The notes under the pieces: model-generated
Seen by the model: the letters and a program-made list of their open reading frames with translations, nothing else
Told to the model about the DNA's origin: nothing
Database searches by the model: none
Program-made: the position numbers and the translations under genes
Source of the DNA: Peromyscus leucopus
Taxonomy: Eukaryota; Chordata; Mammalia; Rodentia; Cricetidae
Assembly: GCF_004664715.2 (NCBI RefSeq)
Contig: NC_051065.1
Location: forward strand, 149,316,826-149,380,825
Reading direction: 5' to 3'
DNA length: 64,000 nt
Shown: in pieces, positions 33,523 to 42,919 of the stretch
Position numbering within the stretch: the stretch's first letter is position 1
Layout: each line of letters starts with the position of its first letter

Positions 33523-33815
33523 TTAGCAAACTCCAGCCACGGGCAAACCCTGCTTTAGTGTGGTCTGCAAGTTTTTTTTAAAAAAATCAAAAGCAGAATA
33601 GTATTTCATGGCATGTGAAAATTAAAGCAATCCCAAATTTCAGTGTGAATATGTAGTATTTTACTGGAGCACAGCCACGCTCCTTTATTTACAGTTTTGT
33701 GGTACCTTGTGCAAGATGACAAGTGTCAAGTGGTTGTAACAGAAACTGTATGGCTCTCAAAGCCTAAACTATTCACGGTCTGGCCCTTCACCAGGAATAT
33801 TTCCTAACTCTGCTC
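33523..33815 (+). mobile_element. Old hAT-Charlie-type DNA transposon (tentative)
   Basis: 'gttagcaaactccagccacg', 'actggagcacagccacgctc', 'aactgtatggctctcaaagc' and 'cacggtctggcccttcacca' appear in the order of a pan-mammalian Charlie-type element as I remember it. Ends are eroded. Confidence 0.6.
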
Positions 33816-33952
33816 CCAAGCACTGCTTTTTAGGCCCTTAATATCTTTCGGATGGGTGTGTATCATTCTGGCTTTTCTAGAAACAGGAGTCTTAAACCAG
33901 AGGACCTATTCCACAGAGGGGGCTTACTCTTCTCTCACACAAAAGAAGTATG

Positions 33953-34038
33953 GTGCACTCGCTTCGGCAGCACGTGTATTAAAATGGGAACAATGCAGAG
34001 AAAACTAGCATGGCCCCTGCACAAGAAAGACACGCAAA
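33953..34038 (+). pseudogene. U6 snRNA retropseudogene, 3' truncated
   Basis: The sequence reads 'gtgcactcgcttcggcagca', 'gagaaaactagcatggcccc' and 'agacacgcaaa', clearly U6 with one inserted base near the start and several substitutions. It stops after about 86 of 107 nt. The missing part is the 3' stem and the U-tail. It is bounded by perfect 14-bp repeats CAAAAGAAGTATGG (33940-33953 and 34035-34048), so it arose by L1-mediated retroposition. No U6 upstream promoter (PSE, TATA) was copied. Confidence 0.92.
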
Positions 34039-34048
34039 AGAAGTATGG

Positions 34049-34180
34049 CTGTGGACGGTGGCACATGCCTTGGATCCCAGCACTTGGGAAGCAGAGGCAC
34101 GAAGATCTCTGAGTTTGATACCAGTTTGGTCTACATACGGAGTTCCAGGCCAGTAAAAGCTACATGATAAAACTCTGTCT
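34049..34180 (+). mobile_element. B1 SINE, sense
   Basis: 'ggacggtggcacatgccttg', 'gatcccagcacttgggaagc' and 'gttccaggccagtaaaagct' form a B1, starting immediately after the right TSD of the U6 copy. Its A-tail has grown into the next repeat. Confidence 0.82.
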
Positions 34181-34186
34181 TTAAAA

Positions 34187-34245
<59 letters not shown>

Positions 34246-34385
34246 GAAGGAAGGAAGGAAGGAAGGAAGGAAGGAAGGAAGGAAGGAAGGAAGGAGGAAG
34301 GTAAAGAAAAGAAGGGAGGAATGAAAGAAGGAAGGAAGGAAGGAAGGGAGGGAGGGAGGGAGGGAGGAAGGAAGGAAGGAAGGAA
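34181..34385. repeat. (GAAA)n-(GGAA)n-(GGGA)n polypurine tract
   Basis: About 200 bases, almost all purine, moving from GAAA to GGAA to GGGA and back to GGAA, with short interruptions at about 34294-34330. It grew from a B1 A-tail. Poly-Phe/Ser/Pro frames across it are artefacts. Confidence 0.97.
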
Positions 34386-34800
34386 TGTGGATGAGCTAGG
34401 GAGCTGGCTTCCTTAGGAAAGCTGTTGCTGGTCAAGCGTGAGGACCTTAGTTCGGAGCCACAGAGCCCATGTAAGAAGCCAGTGACATCAGCACCCACAG
34501 TCCCAGGTGGACCTCTGGGGTGGGCTGGCCAACTGGTCTGGTCAAATTGGTGAGTTCCAGGTTCGGTGAGAGATCCAATCTCAGAGCGTAAAGTGTAGGT
34601 GGCTCAGAGGTAGAAATACTTGCCATGCAAGCCTGATGCCCTGAATTTGATCTCACAATGAAAAAAAAAAGTACATTGGATGGCGCATGCCTGTCATCAC
34701 TGCACTGAGGAGGCAGAGACAGGCAGAATGCTGGGGCTTGCTGCCAGCCAGCCTAGTCTATTTGGCAAACTCTAGGCCAGTAAGAGACACTATCCCCCTC
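34386..34800 (+). mobile_element. Diverged composite SINEs
   Basis: The 34386-34590 segment has a tRNA-like head ('caagcgtgaggaccttagtt') and the ending 'ggtgagagatccaatctcag', like 1381-1690. The 34596-34800 segment has an ID-like head ('ggctcagaggtagaaatact') and a B1-like body ('aggaggcagagacaggcaga'). Confidence 0.5.
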
Positions 34801-35080
34801 CCCTCAAAAAATGGCCAACATCCTAGGTTTTCACTTAGCCTCCACACACTCACACAATCAAAAAGGAAAAAAAAGAAAAAAGAAAGAAAGAAACTAGTTT
34901 ACAGTTGGATGTCTATGTATTTCTTTAGATATCCACCTAAATAAAACCAGGGTCCCATTAGGAAGGCAGAGAAAGACAGTAGGTGAGAGTTAGGAAATGG
35001 GCTGTCCACACCCTGAGAACAAGGAGACCTCCATAGCCTTTCCATTGCACATTGTGCAGTAGTTTATAGGTGGAGTTTTT

Positions 35081-35452
35081 TGTCAGGACTATCAGTCAGC
35101 TCTGTCCTTCCAGCCACTCCCAAATAACTATACAGAGACTTATTACTATTAAAAATGCTCAGCCACTAGCTTAGGCTTGTTACTGACTTAGCTCTTGCCG
35201 CTTAAATTAACCCATATTTCTTGTATCCTCTGCCAAGTGGCGATACCTTCTTTCAGCATGGCATATTCATCTCCTGCTTCATCTTCATCTCGCTCCTGAC
35301 TCCCCAGACTCTGCCCTTCTTCTTCTTCCAGAGTCCTCCTGGTCCAGCTCTCCTGCCCAATCTCTTCCTGCCCAACTATAGGCCAGTCAGTTCTTTATTA
35401 AGCAATGAGAGTAATACCTATTTACAGTGTACAAAGGCTGTTCCACAGGAGC
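35081..35452 (-). mobile_element. ERVK-type LTR, antisense
   Basis: 'acagagacttattactatta', 'gcttaaattaacccatattt' and 'ctttattaagcaatgagagt' parallel the antisense LTR at 42445-42836 (for example 'agcttaaattaatccatttc'). It belongs to the same family but is more diverged. No TSD was identified and the ends are approximate. Confidence 0.7.
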
Positions 35453-35887
35453 TCTGTCAAGTACCATTTGCCCTTTTCCAGCAAAGGTCCCCGCTCAGCT
35501 TCCTCAGGTCTAGCTCTTGACAAAGCAGATTTGACGTAGAGTGAGGCCTATAGGCTTCACAGCTTCCCTGTGGAACCATGAGGAAACTGGAATTCAGAGA
35601 GCACCAGCAGCACACAACCTCACGCTGGTTTCCGGTAGAAGTGGCAGAACTCAGGCCCAGATCTCCAGTCCTAGGACTGTCTGCTCCCCTCTCACATACA
35701 ATAACAAAACAACCCATTTGGATGGCAATATTCACTTTTGTGGGGAACAGAACCACCCTTCCCCTTCATAAAAACTAATAGCAGAGAATCAGGGTGGAGA
35801 AACCCAGGTTATTCTATAGTCTTGTCAATCCAGACAATGGTGGTAGCACTGAGTAGGCTCAGAACTGTCATTCTTAACTTTAAACAT

Positions 35888-36098
35888 ATTTTTGTTTTAT
35901 TTTATGTATATGAGTGCTTTGCCTGTGTGTATGTAAGTGCACCATGTGTGTGCAGTGCCTATGGAGGCCAGAAGACAGTACTGGATCCCTGGAACTGGAG
36001 TTACAGGGATATAAACCACCTAGTGTGAGGGCTGGGAACTGAACCCTGGTCTTCTGGAAGAGCAACAGTGTTCTTAACCAGGGAGCCATCTTTCCCCA
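35888..36098 (-). mobile_element. B3 SINE, antisense
   Basis: 'ttttattttatgtatatgag', 'tggaggccagaagacagtac' and 'gaactgaaccctggtcttct' are in antisense B3 order, ending 'agggagccatctttcc'. Confidence 0.85.
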
Positions 36099-36392
36099 CC
36101 TGAAACTGAACTGCAGTCTCCTGTGTGACAGGAAGGGACACTAACTTCTGTACCACAAAGGAGTGAGCTCTAATGTACTTTTGTATTGAAAATGGACCAT
36201 CATAATTTTATTCTCATGATTTTCTTTTTTTTTTTTTTATCCACACTGGATATATTTTTATATTCAATTTAACCTTTTAAGTCAATCTAAAATTTCTTCA
36301 CTCTTTTCATCAAAGGACTCTTGATCTGATTTAGCACCTAGAAGCATCATATTATTTTGTTGATATGTCACAGGCATTTGTTTATTAATTGT

Positions 36393-36761
36393 TGCTGTGG
36401 AATAATCCTTCTGTACACTGTGTGGATATATGTCGCTGTGACTGGTTTAATAAGCAAGCTGACTGACCAATAGCTGAACAGGATAAAGTTAGTCAGGGAA
36501 ACCAAACTGAGAATGATGGGAGGAAGAAGGGTGGAGTCAGAGGAGTCGTCAGCCAAATGAAGAATGAGTCAGACACACAAAATGGGATAAAATTAAAAGC
36601 CACAAGCCTCGGGGCAGCACATAGATTAATAGAAATGGGTTAAGTTGTAAGAGTTGGTTAGAAACAAGCCTGAGCTATTGGCTGAGCATTTATAATCAAT
36701 ATTAATGCTCAGTGTGGTTATTATGAAGTGGCTGCTGGGACACAGAGAAACTCTGCCTACA
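36393..36761 (+). mobile_element. Solo ERVK-type LTR, sense, with TSD
   Basis: The 369-bp LTR begins TGCTGTGGAATAATCC and ends GCCTACA. AATTGT (36387-36392) and AATTGC (36762-36767) form a 6-bp TSD with one difference. The TGCTGTGG start and 6-bp duplication agree with the copy at 42445. Confidence 0.87.
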
Positions 36762-36990
36762 AATTGCTGCCTCAGTGAGCCCTTGGGTTAACCCTCTCGT
36801 GCAGAGAATGACACAGCAGCCCGCTGTGGTTAGGATCCCTGCCACAATGATGAGAGAAGGCTAAAGTCCATTACATCTTTTCATTTCCCAAAGCACCTCT
36901 CTAACCAATAGGGTGATCTACTCCTTGAGTTTTCTGCTAACTCACTGGCAAGGGTAGTTAGTACATGTCCCATCAAGAGCAGTAGTCTTA

Positions 36991-37155
36991 GCCAGGTGGT
37001 GGTGACACACACCTTTAATCCCAGCACTCAGGAGGCAGAAGCAGGCAGATCTCGAGACCAATCTGGTCTACATAGTGAGTTCCAGGACAGCCAGAGCTAC
37101 GCAGAGAGAAACCCTGTCTCAAAACATCTCCTCCACCACCCCTCAAAAAAAAGAG
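36991..37155 (+). mobile_element. B1 SINE, sense
   Basis: 'gccaggtggtggtgacacac' through 'accaatctggtctacatagt' to 'gaaaccctgtctc' is a B1 with one small deletion, followed by an A-rich tail. Its left flank is the first copy of a 14-bp repeat whose partner lies beyond the next B2. Confidence 0.88.
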
Positions 37156-37163
37156 GAAATCTT

Positions 37164-37335
37164 GGGCTGGAGAGATGGCTCAATGATTAAGAGCACTGGC
37201 TGTTCTTCCAGCAGACCTGGGTTCAATTCCCAGCACCGACATAGCAGCTCACAATTGTCTATAACTCCAATTCCAGGGATTTGACACCCTCACACAGACA
37301 TACATGCAGGCAAAACACCAATGCACATAAAATTT

Positions 37336-37392
<57 letters not shown>
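37164..37392 (+). mobile_element. B2/B3 SINE, sense, with (GA)n tail
   Basis: The head 'gggctggagagatggctcaa', 'gttcttccagcagacctggg' and the 3' part 'cagacatacatgcaggcaaa' define it. The tail has become a pure GA tract (37338-37390). AGAGCAGTAGTCTT follows (37388-37401) and also precedes the B1 (36976-36989). Confidence 0.88.
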
Positions 37393-37587
37393 AGTAGTCT
37401 TGGGAATAAACATGCAACATTTCTCCCTAGGCATAACACAATCTCCTTTCCCTGCCAGCATCATGCTGAGTGTGAGCCTATTCTCCCAAGGCAGTCCACT
37501 GGTACCATTCATCTGTCTACACACTGCTTATGAGCCTAGAATGATTGAAAAGCTGTTCTTTATAATAGATAAAGTTAATCCAGTCCA

Positions 37588-37784
37588 CTTTATTTATTTA
37601 TTTGCTTATTTGTTTATTTATTATTTATTTAGGATTTTTTTAAGATAGGGTTTCTCTGTATAACTGCCCTGGCTGGCCTGGAACTCCCTCTGTAGACCAG
37701 ACTGGCCTTGAGCTCACAGAGATCCGTCTGCCTCTGCCTCCAGAGTGCTGGGATTAAAGGTGTGTGGCCACCACTGCCCAGCTG
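37588..37784 (-). mobile_element. B1 SINE, antisense, with (TTTA)n tail
   Basis: A TTTA-type tract (37588-37632) precedes 'agatagggtttctctgtata' and the body to 'ccaccactgcccagct'. This is a complete antisense B1. Confidence 0.9.
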
Positions 37785-37792
37785 GAGAAACA

Positions 37793-37868
37793 ATTGTAAA
37801 CTAACCGATATGGTTACTGGAAACCAAACTCGGGTCCTCTGGAAGAACAGCTGGCCATCTCTCCGGCT
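37793..37868 (-). mobile_element. B2 head fragment, antisense
   Basis: 'aaccaaactcgggtcctctg' and 'gccatctctccggctt' are the 5' half of a B2 in antisense. It directly adjoins the env relic. Confidence 0.65.
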
Positions 37869-38330
37869 TCCCAATCTACATTTTGGTTTATTGTTGGCCA
37901 CCAGAACCAGCTGCTGATTCAAATCCAGCAGCTATTTGATTTCTCGCCCTAAATTAATTTGGAACCTCCCCCAGAGACTCCTATAGAATCAATGTAGACA
38001 TGAGAGTCAAAGGAACCAGATAGGAACCTCTTAATTCGGTGATTAGTCTTTCTAAAGGGTGGGAAATTAAAAACCAGAGTAATCGAGCCACTGCACAGGT
38101 CCTACACCAGCTGGACTGTATGCCTGAGTAAAGGTTTCCATCAATAGTACCACCACCATATGTCAGCTTGGGAGACACTGAGCGCAGTGTAATTGCCATT
38201 TGTTCCTTTGTCAACTGAGACATTCTGGACATGGGTAGAAGCTCCAAGACCCCTAAGTGGGTGAGAAAAAAAATCCATCCCCTCTGTCATGTGAGATGCA
38301 AGGAGCAATTCACTCTCCAGGCTAAGAAAG
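37869..38330 (-). pseudogene. Decayed betaretrovirus-like env fragment (ERVK class)
   Basis: Read on the minus strand, conserved blocks of a betaretrovirus/ERVK-type envelope around the surface/transmembrane boundary appear in order but in different frames. These are a short block around 37990-38010, a block with A-A-G-F residues near 37921-37950, and a tryptophan-pair block near 37870-37905. A frameshift near 37950 and further stops break it. The longest intact piece (38247-37981) shows no hydrophobic fusion segment. It is a dead relic; no LTR pair clearly belongs to it. Confidence 0.65.
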
Positions 38331-38800
38331 GAGGAAGTTCAGGTGGGCCAGGCTGCACTGTTAAAAACAAGATTAATGGACTCTAGCAAGTCTCACCATT
38401 CCATGTGCCCTTATCCTGAAACAAGACCAGCATGCAACTGAGTCCAGCGTGCAACACTCCCGTGTGCCTCCCACCCAAAGGGGAAGGGTATTGCTTGACC
38501 TGGGTGTGTCCTGACACACAAGCATAACAACCACTCTAACCAAGCGCCTGTAGTATAAATCTAACCCGTTCTGCCAAAGCATTTAACTCTCCGTATCCAA
38601 ATTCTATTTCTAAGATGTGTCTTAAATCCTTGATTTCTACCATTTCTACCCTCTTTGGGTCTTTTCAGGAATCCCTCTGTGTTTCTCTGTGGCCCTCTAG
38701 GGACTTTCAGTAGTGGTTCCGTTGGGAGGGGCTGCAGATCTAACAAAGATAGAGCCAGCCTACCAGATGGATCCAGATATGTCCATTCCCAGTCCTTAAT
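38331..38800. other. Possible upstream continuation of the ERV relic, unassigned
   Basis: This stretch lies where the surface-subunit part of a minus-strand env would be. Only short open pieces (38373-38582, 38561-38746) remain, and I cannot match them to a domain. Confidence 0.3.
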
Positions 38801-38804
38801 GCCT

Positions 38805-38880
38805 GGGGCTGGGGCTTAGTTCAATGGCAGAGTCCTTGCCTAGCAAGCGTAAGTTCCTGGATTAGGTCCTTAGCTCTGGA
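38805..38880 (+). mobile_element. ID SINE, sense
   Basis: 'ggggctggggcttagttcaa', 'tggcagagtccttgcctagc' and 'aagcgtaagttcctgg' give an ID element with box A intact and box B degraded. Confidence 0.8.
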
Positions 38881-39211
38881 AGACAAAACCTGTAAGTCTT
38901 GTTTGAAAGGACCTCGAAGTTGGCACAAGACACTCCAAGACCAAGTTCTCAGCACAGAGGAGATTGATTTGTCCCAGGGACAGAGGGCAGGGATAAGGGA
39001 CAAAGACAGAAGACAGAACGAGGGAGAAGGGAAGAGAAACTCAGGAGAGGGAAGAAAAGGGGAACAGGAGGGGGGAAGAGGTATTTGCCCCAGAGGGACA
39101 AAGGACTGCCTCTGGATAGAGAGGAGACAGATGTGGCCCATAGGCAAATGGCAGTTTATAAAGGAAAAAAGAGGAAACCCCATGTTAGGATGTGTTTAAT
39201 TTTGACTGGGG

Positions 39212-39382
39212 CCAGATGGTAGTGGCACAAGCCTTTAATCCCAGCACTCGGGAGGCAGAGTCAGGCAGATCTCTGTGAGTTCGAGGCCAGCCTGGTCTAC
39301 AGAGTGAGATCCAGTAAAGACATAAGGCTACATAGAGAAACCCTGTCTCAAAAAAAACCAAAAAATAAAAATAAAAAAATAA
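39212..39382 (+). mobile_element. B1 SINE, sense, with 15-bp TSD
   Basis: A full B1 with 'aagcctttaatcccagcact', 'gtgagttcgaggccagcctg' and 'gagaaaccctgtctc', plus an A-rich tail. TAATTTTGACTGGGG is repeated exactly at 39197-39211 and 39383-39397. Confidence 0.95.
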
Positions 39383-39399
39383 TAATTTTGACTGGGGAT

Positions 39400-40140
39400 G
39401 TTAATCAGGGTAGTCAAAAGAGGGCTTTGATTGCTGGACTTGAATACTTTAATAGCTGGACCTTGGTGGTCAGCCTCAGGAGGAGGAAGTGACTAAATAA
39501 GGGAACAGACCATGGTGGCTAGCTTTAAGAATGTGCTCTAACAGTTTTTAGCAAGGCAGAGGGAATGGGGGAAGGGCAAGGCCTGCCAGAGCTATGTTTG
39601 CCATGCTCGGGCCTGCTACAGCCCCTTGACTGTTGACTTCATCTGCTTTAACTATGGTTATAGGGAGAGGGTTACATTGTTGGCAACCTTGTTTCAGGTC
39701 TACAGACCCTTTTAGGATAGATACCTACAGAATAAGGCATTGTCTATCAGTTGTAGGCTACAGTCGATCCCACATAAGACTACCCAGGGTCTGGGCTCCC
39801 CAGTAGGTAGGCTTTTGGGACTCGGAACAGAGATATTTGTCTAAACTGCTAAGGGCCTTCTAGTCATAGATGTTCCCACAGTTTTCAAGCAGGCAGGTGT
39901 CTACTTTACAGTCTGAGGCTCACTCTTCGGCAATGTTTATCCAGCTCATCAATGGGTGTCCTTCACCTCTCATCTATTTGTCCAGCTCCCTAATGTTCCA
40001 TGCCTAGTTCCTCAAACGCGGAACGTTTGTTATCACCATAATTAAAAGGTTCATGGCTCTTTCAGTTTTAGGGTTTCCCAGGTACCCTTATCACTTTCCA
40101 ATTGCTTTGTCCCTCCTTCCCTTGGTTCATGTATACCAGC
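39400..40140. other. Unassigned stretch between ERV relics
   Basis: No SINE or recognisable exon. Its position between the env-like and integrase-like relics suggests it could be ERV internal sequence, but I see no retroviral motif. Confidence 0.3.
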
Positions 40141-40142
40141 CT

Positions 40143-40481
40143 ATGGTGGTTTGAAAGAAAATGCCTCCCCACCACCACCCACCCCACAAAGGGAGTGGCA
40201 CTATCAGGAGGTGTGGCTTTGTTGGAGGAAGTGTGTCACTGTGAAGGGGGGCTTTAAGGTCTCATATATGCTCAAGTCACACCCAGTATCACAGATCACT
40301 TCCTCCTGTCTGCCAATCAAGAAGTAGGACTCTCAGCTCTAGCACCTTGTCTGCCTGCAGGCCACCATGTCCCATCATGATGATGATGGACTAAACCTCT
40401 GAAACTGTAAGCCACTCCATTAAATGTTTTCCTTTATAAGAGTGGCCATGGTCATGGTGTCTCTTCACAGCAATAGAAACT
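40143..40481 (+). mobile_element. MT-like ERVL-MaLR LTR, 3' end missing
   Basis: 'ggtggtttgaaagaaaatgc', 'ggaggaagtgtgtcactgtg', 'gactaaacctctgaaactg' and 'ttcacagcaatagaaac' match the copy at 14103-14486. The terminal CCCTAACTAAGACA is absent. Confidence 0.82.
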
Positions 40482-40599
40482 GTTCTTTAACTCGAGCATA
40501 ATGGGTCCTGCCTTTATTCTGCAGTTCATATGGCAGTCTCAGTGGCCAGGAACACTTGATAGGAGTTTTCTCTGCTAAGCTGAAGCTTGTCCAGATCTT

Positions 40600-41000
40600 C
40601 TGGTTGGTACTGACAAACCTTGAACTTCAAGGATACGACCCAAGTGAAAAGTCCCTTAAATAACATGACAAAGTGGGAGATATGGCCAGTATATAGTTTT
40701 TCAAGAATCAGTCTTTACTTTTCATTGTGGGAGATATAGTTCCTCTACTTATATTTTGTAGACTACATAATATCTCATAATTGGGATGATCCCATGTCCC
40801 TTCTGGAAGCTGTTCTCATCTTGAAAAGGGCTACAGGGAGACATTTGGTCCAGGGGAGGCAGATCTCTAAGACGAGCATTGTTATGTGTGTTTTAAGGTT
40901 TGATTCATTCTTTCTACTCCCCCAGGTGAAGGGGGATGATGCCAGAGAGTATGACCGTTCCACCTTACATTTAAACTTCCCATGGTTCCTTGTAATGTCT
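40600..41000 (-). pseudogene. Decayed gammaretrovirus-like integrase fragment (class I ERV)
   Basis: On the minus strand, 40990-40760 encodes a stretch resembling the C-terminal catalytic part of a gammaretrovirus-type integrase. A proline/serine-glycine block is followed by a V-E-R-M-N block, then a leucine-rich helix and an A-L-F block. A frame change near 40920 separates the two halves, and stops follow downstream. It is clearly dead, with no gag, protease or reverse transcriptase part alongside. Confidence 0.6.
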
Positions 41001-41134
41001 TAGAAATAAAATGGCTGCCTTTGTGTAAATCTGTGTTTTTTACAAGACCAAATTGTTGTACTGTTATTTTTTAAGTGGCTCAATGTCATTCATTAAGCGG
41101 CACTGTTTACTGTGCGAGAAAAGCCATGAGGTAC

Positions 41135-41457
41135 AACAAAACCCACTATGAGAGTTTATTAGGGGAAGGGGAACAGAAGGAGGTCCTTAGGCCTATGGAC
41201 ATGTTGTGCAGAAAGAGAGAGAAGGGATAGATGGAACCCACTTTTTATAGGCTCCCCCTGCACGTGTGCATATGGGCTTACGTAGCTACGCCACGCATGC
41301 GCATAGATTTCATGATCACGCTGCATGCAAATTACGTGATCATGCAGCGCACCAACTACGTAGGATGTAAGGCCCTGGGATGACTAAGCCTCTTGCCTGG
41401 CTACTGGACAGCGCATGTGCGGTCATGTAACTGGGAGAGTGGCTAGGAATTCTAACA
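41135..41457 (-). mobile_element. LTR (ERV), antisense, with TATA and polyadenylation signals
   Basis: On the minus strand it begins TGTTAGAATTCC, has TATAAAAAG (about 41245-41253) and AATAAA (about 41156-41161), and ends near 41135. GGTAC precedes (41130-41134) and follows (41458-41462), a plausible 5-bp TSD. It contains CpG-bearing palindromes such as 'cacgcatgcgc'. The TGTTAG start links it to the 16940 LTR. The left end lacks a clean TG and is uncertain. Confidence 0.6.
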
Positions 41458-41464
41458 GGTACCC

Positions 41465-42040
41465 TCTATTCTAAGGTTACCTAGGTGATGCTGCCAGCAG
41501 TAGCAGTTGGGAGAGAGTCCCTTTTAGAGTCTGTATTTGTAAATTTTCGTTTTTCTGGGGAAACTCCTTCTCCCAAAAGAGCTGTGTTTCTTAAATAATA
41601 AAAACTGCCCTTGTAATTACCCCCTTCCTTCCCAAGGGGACCTCATCTCAGCCCAGGTATAGAAGCTAGGACTCAGAAACTGGCTCTTCCAAGGGCTTCA
41701 TGTCTTCCTTGGAGTTCCTTACTCCAACACTGGTGAAAGGAACATCTACAGATCTCATTACCCCTTGTCCTACAGGAATTTTTAAAGGAGTAGAACCCTT
41801 TTTGGGGGCTGCTGTTTAAAGGGAAGGGGAATTTGTCTATGTCCTTTGTACATTGTTCTAATTCCTTCCTGAAGCCAGAAGAGGGAATGAAAGGGGTTGT
41901 GAGTCTTGCCTTCTCTTCATTCTAGTTTCTTGTGATTTGATCCCTCAGCTGTCCCTAGATCTTTCTGCCCTCCATTTTGTGGAACATAAAAAGGTGGCAA
42001 ACAAGACAGAGGATTCCAGGACCCTTTATTTGGATCTGCT
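41465..42040. other. Unassigned stretch
   Basis: Between two LTRs I see no SINE, gene or clear retroviral motif. ERV internal origin is possible. Confidence 0.3.
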
Positions 42041-42054
42041 TTGTCTTAAAGATA

Positions 42055-42428
42055 GGATGCATTAGTTACTGTTCCGTTGCTGTGACAAAACACTATGAGC
42101 AAAAGCAAGTTATGGTAGAAAGAGTTTTAATTCTGGCTTATGGTTGCAGAGGGCTAAGAGTCCACCGTGGTTTATAGGCAAGGTAGCAAGTGGCAGGCAC
42201 GGGAGCTGGAGCAGTCAGCAGAGACTCACACCCTCAACTACAAGCCTGAGGCAGAAAGCGTATCGGAGGTGGGGCAAGGCTGTTAACACTCAAAGCCTGG
42301 CCCCAGTGACGTACTTCCTCCATCAAGACTCTGCCTCCCAAAGGTTCCACAACCTCCCCAGTATTGCCAACTAGGGGCCAAGTGTTCAAACATCTTAGCC
42401 TATGGAGAGCATTTCTCAAATCACCACA
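42055..42428 (-). mobile_element. ERVL-MaLR-type LTR, antisense, nested in a B1
   Basis: It runs from TGCATTAGTTACTG to ATCACCACA. TAGGA (42050-42054) and CAGGA (42429-42433) form a 5-bp TSD with one difference, drawn from the host B1. It belongs to the same broad group as the LTRs at 14103 and 40143 but to another subfamily. Confidence 0.75.
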
Positions 42429-42444
42429 CAGGATCTCACTATGT

Positions 42445-42836
42445 TGTAACTAGAGTTTTCCTGCCTGGCCCACAGTCCCACAGTCAGGACAAATCTCTCT
42501 CACCCGCCAGTCCCACAGCAGCTCAGACCCAACCAAGTAAACACAGAGACTTATATTACTTACAGACTGTATGGCTGTGGCAGGCTTCTTGCTAACTGTT
42601 CTTATAGCTTAAATTAATCCATTTCCATAAATCTATACCTTGCCACGTGGCTCGTGGCTTACCGGCATCTTCACATGCTGCTTGTCATGGTGGCGGCTGG
42701 CAGTGATTCCTTCCGCCTTCCTGTTCTTTCTTTTCTCCTCTCTGTTAGTCCCGCCTATACTTCCTGCCTAGCCACTGGCCAGTGTTTTATTTATTGACCA
42801 ATCAGAGTAATTTGACATACAGACCATCCCACAGCA
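42445..42836 (-). mobile_element. Solo ERVK-type LTR, antisense, with perfect 6-bp TSD, nested in a B1
   Basis: The 392-bp LTR has canonical TG...CA ends (minus-strand start TGCTGTGGG, end AGTTACA). CTATGT flanks it exactly (42439-42444 and 42837-42842), the duplication length of class II ERVs. It is the reference copy for the LTR pieces at 1-119, 35081 and 36393. Confidence 0.93.
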
Positions 42837-42919
42837 CTATGTAGCCCTGGCTGGCCCCGGTTGCCCCTGCCTCCCGTGTGCTGTTATTGAAGACGTACAC
42901 CACCACACCAGGCTCTCCC

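Larger units (their letters stand above)
42042..42918 (-). mobile_element. B1 SINE, antisense, interrupted by two different LTRs
   Basis: Three pieces read through as one antisense B1: 'cttaaagatagga' (to 42054), 'ggatctcactatgt' (42431-42444) and 'ctatgtagccctggctggcc' onward (42837-42918). The junctions coincide with the TSDs of the two LTRs, so the B1 is the oldest of the three. Confidence 0.8.

Noticed and set aside
33953..34038. Functional U6 snRNA gene
   Set aside because: The 3' end is missing, there are base changes and an inserted base near the start, and no PSE/TATA promoter lies upstream. TSDs show it is a retrocopy.
37981..38247. 88-codon minus-strand frame as an intact gene
   Set aside because: It is one unbroken segment of a decayed retroviral env. 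Neighbouring blocks are in other frames and the ends of the gene are missing.
40775..40963. 62-codon minus-strand frame as a host exon
   Set aside because: Its composition and the adjacent shifted frame match a degraded retroviral integrase.
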